Of a DNA stretch of 6,528 bases, positions 1 through 5,009 are shown one piece after another. A program made the position numbers and the translations under genes. The first letter of the stretch is position 1. Each line of letters begins with the position of its first letter. The notes beneath the pieces were generated by a model, which worked only from the letters and a program-made list of their open reading frames with translations, was not told the DNA's origin and did not search any database. Source of the stretch: CAZNXE01 sp964576465 (GTDB lineage Bacteria; Planctomycetota; Planctomycetia; Pirellulales; JAEUIK01); the NCBI GenBank assembly GCA_964576465.1, contig CAZNXE010000319.1, forward strand, positions 1 to 6,528, in the 5' to 3' direction.

Positions 1-10
1 AGGCATCTTG

Positions 11-92
11 TCGCTACGCGACCCAGCCGACTGCGCGGCTGGGCCACCCGTCCAACCGGTATTACACGGCATTCCCTCGCTTACGCGTCGGG
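11..92. repeat. Cluster of short palindromes, REP-like intergenic repeat (putative)
   Basis: Three hairpin-forming units lie in a row. Positions 11-21 read TCGC-tac-GCGA, a perfect 4-bp stem. Positions 22-43 pair CCCAGCCG (22-29) with CGGCTGGG (36-43) over a 6-nt loop. Positions 74-92 form an imperfect palindrome: CCC/GGG outside, CGC/GCG inside, around TTAC. The first and third units share the core CGCT(T)ACGCG, which suggests related elements. No T-tract follows the stems on either strand, so they do not look like intrinsic terminators. Similar palindromic 'CTCGCTTACGC' stretches are, from memory, common between genes in Pirellula-like planctomycetes; that they are dispersed in this genome is inference. 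No gene is visible in 1-238. Confidence 0.45.
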
Positions 93-144
93 TTGTGATT
101 GGTACATTCTTATTTGCCGCACGCCTTAAACCCACCGTCGGGCG

Positions 145-191
145 CAAACAACAAGGCCGTGATGCGCCCCGCGAGCGGCGCACCACGGCCT
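145..191 (-). terminator. Rho-independent-type terminator of the minus-strand sigma operon
   Basis: Positions 154-161 (AGGCCGTG) pair with 184-191 (CACGGCCT), and 163-168 (TGCGCC) pair with 177-182 (GGCGCA) around an 8-nt loop at 169-176. The one unpaired position, 162 against 183, is A against C on the plus strand but becomes a G-U wobble in a minus-strand transcript. The stem is therefore an unbroken 15 bp only in that direction. Read on the minus strand, the stem is followed directly by a T-rich run, TTGTTGTTTG. It starts 47 nt past the stop codon of the PDZ gene. The T-run is interrupted by G residues, so termination may be incomplete. Confidence 0.7.
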
Positions 192-238
192 GATGTGTTC
201 ACTGGCAGGCGGCGTTATCGAACAACGCTCTGCGATGC

Positions 239-1276
239 CTATTCGTCGTCGGTCTCGGTTTCCTCTTCGTCTTCTGCTGGCTCTTCGTCATCGTCATCCA
301 GAAGTTGCTTCTCGAGCTTTTCAAGCCGGTTCGTCAGTCGGTTGAGACGTCGTTCGAGAACATCCTCGGCCCGTTCCGCGGCGCGGTTTAACTGACCTTC
401 AAGTCGACGTACGACCTCACCATTGCGTGGAAGTTCCGGAAGGCGTTCTCGCAGTTGGTCGAGCGAGGAAGAAACGTTGACTCGCAACTGACCTAGCGAC
501 TGCTCGACGAAAGTACGAATCTCTTTCGGCAGCTCCTCCAGGTTCTCCTCGGTCAGCTCCCACGTGTCGTCATCACGCTCGACAACAATTTTCGCCGGCT
601 GCTTCCCCTTTCGCGTGATCGTAATCGAGACGTTCTCGGGCAGATCGACACGTTGCCTGAATTCCTGCAAGATGGCGCCGGGCCGTGGCAAACTAAATTG
701 AAACGACTCTGCATCGCCCTGCAAACGACCAAGCAACTCTTCCGCCTGACCTGAAAGACGCGACGCAAGATCTTCGGGACGCTCGGCAGGTTCCACTTCG
801 ACCGTAATATTTTTTCCCTTTCGCATCAGCGCCACGGCCATCGTTCCTTCTTCTTCGGCGGCGACTTCGATGGCGTTAATCAAATCGCCAACGTTGGTCA
901 GCACCGTGGCACCGGCCTCAATCAAAACATCGTGGACTTCGATACCAGCCGCCGCAGCGGGGCTCTCGGGGGCAACTGCAATCACGATCAGCCCTCGATC
1001 TTCTGGCAGGTCTAATTGCGACCGCAGTGCGCCGCTCGCCGGAAGGCACGTGACGCCCAACCAATGCGAACTGGGGTTCTGAACCCTTTCCACCGCCCCC
1101 TCCAGATAGCGACGAATCTCGCCCGCCGCGTCGCCTTGGAGTGCCTGTTCAATGGCACGGCGAACTTGCCCCACGGCGTCGGGCGTGTCCTGGGCATGAA
1201 CCCAAGCCCCGGAGAGCAACACTGCCGCGGCGATGCCAAATTGACCGAACCACGCCTTCCACGTTTGATTCTGCAT
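239..1276 (-). CDS. Secreted PDZ-domain protein with coiled-coil and acidic C-terminal tail
   Basis: The product is 345 aa. The frame is open further upstream, but ATG at 1276 is preferred: it has an AGAAGGGA ribosome site 7 nt upstream and immediately gives a signal peptide (hydrophobic 13-27, likely cleavage after VHA at about residue 28). Residues ~72-163 form a PDZ domain of the HtrA-associated type, with LGV at 73-75, a PESPAAAAGI turn and a HDVL strand near 115-118. No serine protease triad is present. Residues ~214-262 form a second block (ITRKGKQPAKIVVERDDDTW, then ELPKEIRTFVEQSLG) of a kind I associate with planctomycete PDZ proteins. Residues ~285-325 are heptad-like, charged and probably coiled coil. 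Residues 327-345 are almost all Asp/Glu. It is the last gene of the operon, 70 nt after the anti-sigma gene. A periplasmic sensing or scaffold role is inference from context. Confidence 0.85.
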   Translation of the reverse strand: MQNQTWKAWFGQFGIAAAVLLSGAWVHAQDTPDAVGQVRRAIEQALQGDAAGEIRRYLEGAVERVQNPSSHWLGVTCLPASGALRSQLDLPEDRGLIVIAVAPESPAAAAGIEVHDVLIEAGATVLTNVGDLINAIEVAAEEEGTMAVALMRKGKNITVEVEPAERPEDLASRLSGQAEELLGRLQGDAESFQFSLPRPGAILQEFRQRVDLPENVSITITRKGKQPAKIVVERDDDTWELTEENLEELPKEIRTFVEQSLGQLRVNVSSSLDQLRERLPELPRNGEVVRRLEGQLNRAAERAEDVLERRLNRLTNRLEKLEKQLLDDDDEEPAEDEEETETDDE

Positions 1277-1283
1277 GATATTT

Positions 1284-1291
1284 TCCCTTCT
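1284..1291 (-). promoter_or_regulatory. Ribosome binding site fixing the PDZ gene start
   Basis: The minus strand reads AGAAGGGA, 7 nt before ATG at 1276. No comparable site precedes the far-upstream in-frame start at 1453, which lies inside the anti-sigma gene. This supports the shorter, signal-peptide-bearing protein. Confidence 0.7.
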
Positions 1292-1300
1292 CTTGAAAGT

Positions 1301-1323
1301 AGGCGCCCCTTTCCGGAGGCGCT
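1301..1323 (-). other. Hairpin in the anti-sigma/PDZ gene spacer
   Basis: In the 70-nt spacer, AGGCGCC (1301-1307) can pair with GGCGCT (1318-1323) as a 6-bp GC-rich stem with one bulged G (1303) and a 10-nt loop. It lies ten bases upstream of the PDZ gene's ribosome binding site. It could act as a processing site, a partial terminator setting the ratio between the two products, or nothing. There is no T-run directly after it, so a simple terminator is unlikely. Confidence 0.3.
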
Positions 1324-1346
1324 CCCTGTGTGCTGATGAGACGTGC

Positions 1347-2114
1347 TTACTGATAGGTCTGGTTCCCGACGTATCGCAGTTCCACTCGGTCGACCGGCAC
1401 AATGCCTTGACGCCCGTCGCGTAGTCGAACGGGAAACAACTCGCGAACCACATTCACTTCGTGCCCCATGTGCTCGATCTGCTCGATCACCGATCTTGGC
1501 AATGCCGACGGTTGACGGTACAGCCATTGCAAGTCGATGTCCTCCCCTTCAGCCATGGGCCAGCGCACATCCTCGCTATTGTCGCCGCCATCATTCGCTA
1601 CCAGTGCCACATCTCGCCACACATGAGACGGTTGCACAGGTGTGCTGTTCATCGCAGGTTGCTGTTGCGGCAAAGGCTTTGGCACGGACTGATCGTGAAC
1701 CAATTGCGTGTCATCGATCGCCTGCGTGGCAGGGGACGATTTCACAATCATTGGTGCCGTCTCTTCGTTGGAGAGCCATGACCCGCGGAGTACCAAACCC
1801 AGGCTAAAAGCCACCAGAAAGCTTGCCGCCATGGCCAGTAGCCCGCCGACGTGAAACGTGCTTGATCGCGAACGGTTCGCAACATGCACCACGTCGCGCG
1901 GCTCAGCGGCAGCCTCCTCAGACACGAGGGTCGGCAAGACACGCCTCAGCTCTTGGGCTTCGATAAAGGTCAACGCGCACTGCCGCCACCCATCGGGCAT
2001 TGTGTCGAGTTTCTGAAGCAACGCGCGACGCTGATCGTCATGCAGTTCTCCGTCGACGAGCAGATCGAACAGCGGTTGATCATCGCGATGGTCGAATTCT
2101 TGCGACTCGTTCAT
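1347..2114 (-). CDS. Putative single-pass membrane anti-sigma factor
   Basis: The product is 255 aa. Its start overlaps the stop of the sigma gene by 4 nt (ATGA), the usual layout of an ECF sigma factor and its regulator. Residues ~14-61 resemble a cytoplasmic anti-sigma N-terminus: LLVDGELHDDQRRALLQKLD, then GWRQCALTFIEAQELRRVL. The zinc anti-sigma signature HxxxCxxC is absent; Cys46 is the only cysteine. Residues ~89-109 (GLLAMAASFLVAFSLGLVL) are the single membrane helix. Residues ~115-165 are a Gln/Pro/Ser-rich linker. Residues ~181-255 form a compact extracytoplasmic segment ending in FPVRLRDGRQGIVPVDRVEL and YVGNQTYQ, a tail I associate with planctomycete proteins of this kind. The topology, N-terminus inside and C-terminus outside, is predicted from order and composition. 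Sigma binding is inferred from gene order and the DGEL-type N-terminus, not from a complete known motif. Confidence 0.8.
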   Translation of the reverse strand: MNESQEFDHRDDQPLFDLLVDGELHDDQRRALLQKLDTMPDGWRQCALTFIEAQELRRVLPTLVSEEAAAEPRDVVHVANRSRSSTFHVGGLLAMAASFLVAFSLGLVLRGSWLSNEETAPMIVKSSPATQAIDDTQLVHDQSVPKPLPQQQPAMNSTPVQPSHVWRDVALVANDGGDNSEDVRWPMAEGEDIDLQWLYRQPSALPRSVIEQIEHMGHEVNVVRELFPVRLRDGRQGIVPVDRVELRYVGNQTYQ

Positions 2115-2659
2115 TGTCCCACCTCAACCACGTCTGCCGTTGCCAACCGTTCTCGCATTCGCTGTCGCGCCCGATGCAGCCGTGCTTCGACGGCGCTGTG
2201 GCTGATGCCCAAGTGATCGGCGATTTGGCGATACGTCCAATCTTCGGTGTACTTCAGTAACAACAGTTCTTTGTCTCGCGGCGTCAGTTGTTCCAAGGCT
2301 TGGCGGATGGTCTTTCGGCGTTCGTCCGACAACAGCCATTGAAGCGGATCCGCGGTCGCCGCCACATCGGAGACATGACCCCGCTGACGATAGCGATCGA
2401 CCAGCTTGCGTTGCCGCCCTTGTCGCCGCCGATATAGCAGTGACTGAACGACCGCCAAACGATATAGCCAGGGTCGAACCTTGCTTGCATCGGCGATCGG
2501 TCGTCGCTGCTCCACGGCGGCAAGTGCCACCTCTTGCATCACCTCGTCAACCGCCTGTCGTTCGCCCACACGCGCGTAGACAACCGTGCGGAGCCAACGA
2601 TGGTGTTGGTTCAACGCTGCCGTCCAATCGATCTCCGGCTGCTCACTGGGTGCCATCAT
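2111..2659 (-). CDS. ECF-type RNA polymerase sigma factor (sigma-70 family)
   Basis: The product is 182 aa, the normal size for a two-domain ECF sigma factor. Sigma region 2 spans ~19-85: the 2.2 helix DEVMQEVALAAVEQ (38-51) and the promoter-melting/-10-binding stretch VRPWLYRLAVVQSLLYRRRQ (61-80). A linker follows, then sigma region 4 at ~117-171: ALEQLTPRDKELLLLKY and a helix-turn-helix WTYRQIADHLGISHSAVEAR for the -35 element. There is no region 1.1 or 3 and no C-terminal extension. It would direct RNA polymerase to a small regulon, probably including its own operon. The start is one of two adjacent ATG codons (2659 or 2656), and neither has a strong ribosome site. It is the first gene of the operon and is followed by the overlapping anti-sigma gene. 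The ECF subgroup cannot be assigned by eye. Confidence 0.9.
   Translation of the reverse strand: MMAPSEQPEIDWTAALNQHHRWLRTVVYARVGERQAVDEVMQEVALAAVEQRRPIADASKVRPWLYRLAVVQSLLYRRRQGRQRKLVDRYRQRGHVSDVAATADPLQWLLSDERRKTIRQALEQLTPRDKELLLLKYTEDWTYRQIADHLGISHSAVEARLHRARQRMRERLATADVVEVGQ
2118..2125 (-). promoter_or_regulatory. Ribosome binding site for the anti-sigma gene, inside the sigma gene
   Basis: The minus strand reads GAGGTGGG, ending 3 nt before the ATG at 2114; the GAGG core is 7 nt away. It lies within the last codons of the sigma gene. Together with the ATGA overlap it points to translational coupling, which would keep sigma and anti-sigma production in balance. Confidence 0.6.
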
Positions 2660-2732
2660 CGGCTCGTGCTGGATCGTCCGTCACTGCTACAGGTATAGTT
2701 ACCGCAACCCCGTGTCATCTTGCGAATTTCTT

Positions 2733-2777
2733 GGAAAATATTTCCGGAAGCTCGTTTCTTGATTCACGGAATCACGG
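2733..2777. promoter_or_regulatory. Dyad and direct-repeat cluster in the divergent control region
   Basis: The span 2660-2915 has no gene and separates the sigma operon from the EVE/bioF group. It contains GGAAA-ata-TTTCC (2733-2745), the overlapping perfect palindrome TTCCGGAA (2742-2749), GATTC-acg-GAATC (2761-2773), and TCACGG twice (2764-2769 and 2772-2777). On the minus strand GGAAAT resembles the GGAA core of an ECF -35 element, which would suit self-activation by the sigma factor. I find no convincing ECF -10 CGTC at the right distance, so this is only a candidate operator/promoter zone. Confidence 0.3.
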
Positions 2778-2817
2778 TGGATAAATCGTAAAGTCTTATC
2801 AGTAGTGTACTTGCCCC

Positions 2818-2845
2818 TTGCGGTCGATCGCTAGCAATTTAGAAT
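2818..2845 (+). promoter_or_regulatory. Candidate housekeeping promoter for the EVE/bioF group
   Basis: TTGCGG (2818-2823) and TAGAAT (2840-2845) are separated by 16 nt. The -10 matches TATAAT at five of six positions, the -35 matches TTGACA at only three. Transcription would begin near 2852, leaving a leader of about 64 nt before ATG 2916. Planctomycete promoters are poorly characterised, so confidence is modest. Confidence 0.35.
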
Positions 2846-2915
2846 CTGGTACGTGGTTCCGCTCACCCGAGAACGGGATACCTTCTCCCTCACGCTGCCC
2901 ATTGAGAACACTCGC

Positions 2916-3446
2916 ATGCCCGCCGAAAAACGACGAATGTGGCTTCTGAAAACGGAGCCCACGAGTTTCTCGATCCAGGACCTGGCGAAAAGCCCCAAGC
3001 AAACAACCTGCTGGGATGGCGTCCGCAACTATCAAGCCCGAAATTTCATGCGGGACGACATGCGGGTGGGCGATGGGGTGTTGTTCTACCACTCCAACGC
3101 AAAACCCCCGGCCATTGTTGGCACGGCGGTTGTCGTGCGCGAGGCGTATCCCGACCACACCGCCTTGAACAATCGCGATCACCACTACGACCCCAAAGCA
3201 TCGTCGGAGAACCCGATTTGGCAAATGGTCGACATTCAGCTTGAATCGATCTTTGATGAGCCACTCTCGCTGGAAGCGCTGCGCAATGTTGCGGCGTTGA
3301 AGGCTATGGAGCTGTTGCGCCGCGGTTCACGGCTCTCCGTCCAGCCAGTGAAGCCGAAGGAGTTTCAGGCCGTCTTGCGACTGGCACAGCAATCGGGGAC
3401 GACACGTGTTGCCAGCGACCAGACAAGAGTCGTTCGTAAGAAATAG
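2916..3446 (+). CDS. EVE-domain protein (thymocyte nuclear protein 1 family)
   Basis: The product is 176 aa. The EVE domain, a PUA-like fold, fills residues ~8-156: MWLLKTEPTSFSI (8-20), WDGVRNYQARN (33-43), the core strand GDGVLFYHS (52-60), IVGTAVV (67-73), the YPD turn, WQMVDI (102-107), and the closing signature LLRRGSRLSVQPV (133-145). Eukaryotic relatives bind modified DNA bases and prokaryotic ones often lie near RNA-modification or restriction genes. The ligand here is unknown. ATG 2916 is chosen, with a weak GAGAA upstream. ATG 2937, where family homology begins, is also possible, and the GTG at 2853 gives an extension unlike the family. The C-terminal ~20 residues are basic and unlikely to be structured. 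No methyltransferase or nuclease gene is adjacent, so a defence role has no local support. It is 29 nt before bioF and probably co-transcribed. Confidence 0.85.
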   Translation: MPAEKRRMWLLKTEPTSFSIQDLAKSPKQTTCWDGVRNYQARNFMRDDMRVGDGVLFYHSNAKPPAIVGTAVVVREAYPDHTALNNRDHHYDPKASSENPIWQMVDIQLESIFDEPLSLEALRNVAALKAMELLRRGSRLSVQPVKPKEFQAVLRLAQQSGTTRVASDQTRVVRKK

Positions 3447-3465
3447 ACAGACCTTGAACCTCGGC

Positions 3466-3470
3466 AGGAA
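3466..3470 (+). promoter_or_regulatory. Ribosome binding site supporting the GTG start of bioF
   Basis: AGGAA lies 5 nt before GTG at 3476. No in-frame ATG occurs until codon 67, inside the conserved fold, so GTG is the only sensible start. Confidence 0.6.
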
Positions 3471-3475
3471 CCATC

Positions 3476-4654
3476 GTGAGATCATCTCGCATTCAGGCAC
3501 CTTCGGCGTTGGATTGGATCGACGATGAATTGTCCGATCTCGATGCCGGTCAACTGTTGCGCAAGCTGCGAACGTCGCAGCGGGTCGGCGTCGCGCGATG
3601 TCGCATCGACGGGCACGACTTGATCGACTTTGGCTCGAACGACTACTTGGGTCTGGCTGCCGAGCCGCGTGTAATGGAGGCCGCCTGCGCGAAGCTGGCC
3701 ACATGGGGTTCGGCCGCGAGTCCGTTGGTTGGCGGGTATTCACCCTCGCACGAAACACTCGCAAAGCGGTTGGCTCATTTTGAAGGAACCGAAGCGGCGC
3801 TGGTGTTCGCCTCTGGCTACGCGGCGAACGTGGGAACCATTACGTCTCTGGTATCTCAGGGCGATATCGTATTTAGCGACCAGCTCAATCACGCCAGTAT
3901 CATCGACGGCTGCCGGCTGTCGCGCGCGACCATCCGCGCCTTTCCTCATCGCGACGTCGAGACGCTCGCGGAGATGCTGGCCAACGATTCAAGCTCGGGC
4001 CGCCGCTTGATCGTGACCGACAGCCTATTCAGCATGGATGGCGATTGGGCTCCGCTGGTCGAACTCGCCGACTTGGCAGAGCAATACGGAGCAATGTTGA
4101 TGGTCGACGAAGCCCACGCCACCGGAGTATTTGGCTCCCACGGGCGCGGCCTGTGCGAGGAACTGGGGGTCGAAGATCGGGTTCACATTCGCGTCGGCAC
4201 ACTGAGCAAGGCACTCGGCTCCCTCGGTGGTTTTGTCTGTGGCAGCCGCTCGTTGATCGGATGGCTAGTCAACCGCGCCCGACCATTCGTCTTCTCGACC
4301 GCACATCCCGCGGCCGCCTGTGAAGCCGCTCGCGAAGCACTCGTCATCGTTGAGTCACAGCCGCAACGTGGTACTGAACTTCAATGTAGCGCCGCTGAGT
4401 TGCGCGACCGTCTGGGGCGACAAGGCTGGAATCTTGGTCGTTCGGCCAGTCAGATCATCCCCATTGTTGTTGGTGAGGCGGAGAAAGCCCTGGAACTCTC
4501 TCAACGTTTGCACCAGCAAGGTTTCTATGTCCCCGCCATTCGCCCCCCGTCCGTTCCCTCGGGCCAATCGCGATTGAGAATCAGCCTAAGTTGGGGGCAT
4601 ACTGCAGAGATGATCGACGCCTTGGTTGATGCCCTCGGTCAGCAGCGGTTTTGA
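3476..4654 (+). CDS. bioF: 8-amino-7-oxononanoate synthase (biotin synthesis, PLP enzyme)
   Basis: The product is 392 aa, the normal length for the alpha-oxoamine synthase family. It would condense pimeloyl-ACP (or pimeloyl-CoA) with L-alanine, releasing CO2, to give 8-amino-7-oxononanoate, the first step of biotin ring assembly, in the cytoplasm. Visible motifs, in order: GSNDYLGLA (53-61), GSAASPLVGGYSPSHETLAK (78-97), FEGTEAALVFASGYAANVGT (102-121), DQLNHASIIDGC (135-146, with His139 expected to stack on PLP), DSLFSMDGD (182-190), MVDEAHATGVFGSHGRGL (209-226, Asp211 and His214 contacting PLP), the Schiff-base lysine Lys245 in GTLSKALGSLGG, and RPPSVPSGQSRLRISLSWGH near the end. The RPPSVP...LRIS ending favours BioF over glycine C-acetyltransferase (Kbl) or serine palmitoyltransferase, but substrate cannot be proven from sequence. 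No other biotin gene is in the window. Confidence 0.88.
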   Translation: MRSSRIQAPSALDWIDDELSDLDAGQLLRKLRTSQRVGVARCRIDGHDLIDFGSNDYLGLAAEPRVMEAACAKLATWGSAASPLVGGYSPSHETLAKRLAHFEGTEAALVFASGYAANVGTITSLVSQGDIVFSDQLNHASIIDGCRLSRATIRAFPHRDVETLAEMLANDSSSGRRLIVTDSLFSMDGDWAPLVELADLAEQYGAMLMVDEAHATGVFGSHGRGLCEELGVEDRVHIRVGTLSKALGSLGGFVCGSRSLIGWLVNRARPFVFSTAHPAAACEAAREALVIVESQPQRGTELQCSAAELRDRLGRQGWNLGRSASQIIPIVVGEAEKALELSQRLHQQGFYVPAIRPPSVPSGQSRLRISLSWGHTAEMIDALVDALGQQRF

Positions 4655-4705
4655 TTCGCAGGCACCCGAGGCATAGACTGAAGGCGGGCGGCGATCGCGA
4701 AACCC

Positions 4706-4711
4706 AGAGGA
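4706..4711 (+). promoter_or_regulatory. Ribosome binding site fixing the DUF2007 gene start
   Basis: AGAGGA lies 8 nt before ATG 4720. An in-frame TTG at 4651 would overlap the bioF stop but adds 23 Arg-rich residues without family similarity, so the ATG is preferred. Confidence 0.6.
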
Positions 4712-4719
4712 CTAGACCG

Positions 4720-4989
4720 ATGACCGACGATGCGAATGATTTGGTGGTCCTGACCACGACCTTGACGGAGGTAGAAGGTGCTGTGATTGTCGCTGCACTA
4801 AGTGGCGAAGGAGTCGAGGCGGTTATCGACGGTGGTGCCATTGCTGGTTTTAAGGCCGAAGCGCCCGGTGGCGTCCGAGTGATTGTCCGGCAAGTCGACG
4901 CGGAACGGGCCAGAGAAATACTCCGTAGTATTCGAGAAAACGAAGACCGGATCGACTGGTCAAAAGTTGATGTCGGCGAGCCGGAGTGA
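4720..4989 (+). CDS. Small DUF2007-type protein (putative signal-transducing protein)
   Basis: The product is 89 aa. Residues ~8-70 fit the DUF2007 pattern: an opening strand LVVLTTTLTEVEG, a helix with the next strand (AVIVAALSGEGVEAVIDG, 21-38), then GGVRVIVRQVDAERAREIL (50-68). This resembles a small ferredoxin-like beta-alpha-beta unit in which 'VRVIV...DAERAREIL' is the most recognisable element. The remaining ~20 residues are charged and probably extended. There is no signal peptide or membrane helix, so it should be cytoplasmic. Members are annotated as putative prokaryotic signal-transducing proteins, but no biochemical role is established to my knowledge. It is 65 nt downstream of bioF, perhaps on the same transcript, and ends 13 nt from the stop of the opposing oxidoreductase gene. 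Confidence 0.75.
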   Translation: MTDDANDLVVLTTTLTEVEGAVIVAALSGEGVEAVIDGGAIAGFKAEAPGGVRVIVRQVDAERAREILRSIRENEDRIDWSKVDVGEPE

Positions 4990-5009
4990 TTGCAGCGAAT
5001 TGCTACTCC
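4983..5009. terminator. Hairpin across two convergent stop codons (possible bidirectional terminator)
   Basis: GGAGTG (4983-4988) pairs with TACTCC (5004-5009), including one G-T pair. After a 3-nt bulge, GCA (4992-4994) pairs with TGC (5001-5003) over a 6-nt loop. The structure covers the TGA of the plus-strand gene and the TAG of the minus-strand gene. There is no T-run on either side and the stem is short, so efficient intrinsic termination is doubtful. Confidence 0.3.

Noticed and set aside
120..230. Possible integron attC site from the long hairpin plus the GCGTT...AACGC repeat (212-228)
   Set aside because: No matching RYYYAAC and GTTRRRY core pair is found in either orientation and there is no integrase or cassette array; the terminator explanation fits better.
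99..395. Plus-strand open frame encoding a long serine-rich stretch
   Set aside because: It is the complement of the Asp/Glu codons of the PDZ protein's acidic tail; no ribosome site and no family resemblance.
1277..1453. N-terminal extension of the PDZ protein to the start at 1453
   Set aside because: It would bury the signal peptide 59 residues inside the protein and overlaps the anti-sigma gene; the ATG at 1276 has a good ribosome site.
1012..1527. 171-codon minus-strand open frame across the anti-sigma/PDZ junction
   Set aside because: It overlaps both well-supported genes in another frame, is Arg-rich, and has no domain signature.
2660..2710. Sigma-70-like promoter for the sigma operon using minus-strand TATACC near 2692-2697
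   Set aside because: The hexamer at a 17-nt spacing upstream (AGATGA) does not resemble a -35 element, so I could not support a specific promoter call.
2799..3224. Minus-strand open frame opposite the EVE gene
   Set aside because: The plus-strand EVE domain has clear family motifs over the same bases; this is its antisense shadow.
2916..3446. EVE protein as part of a defence island
   Set aside because: Neighbouring genes are biosynthetic or regulatory; no nuclease, methyltransferase or helicase gene is present in the window.
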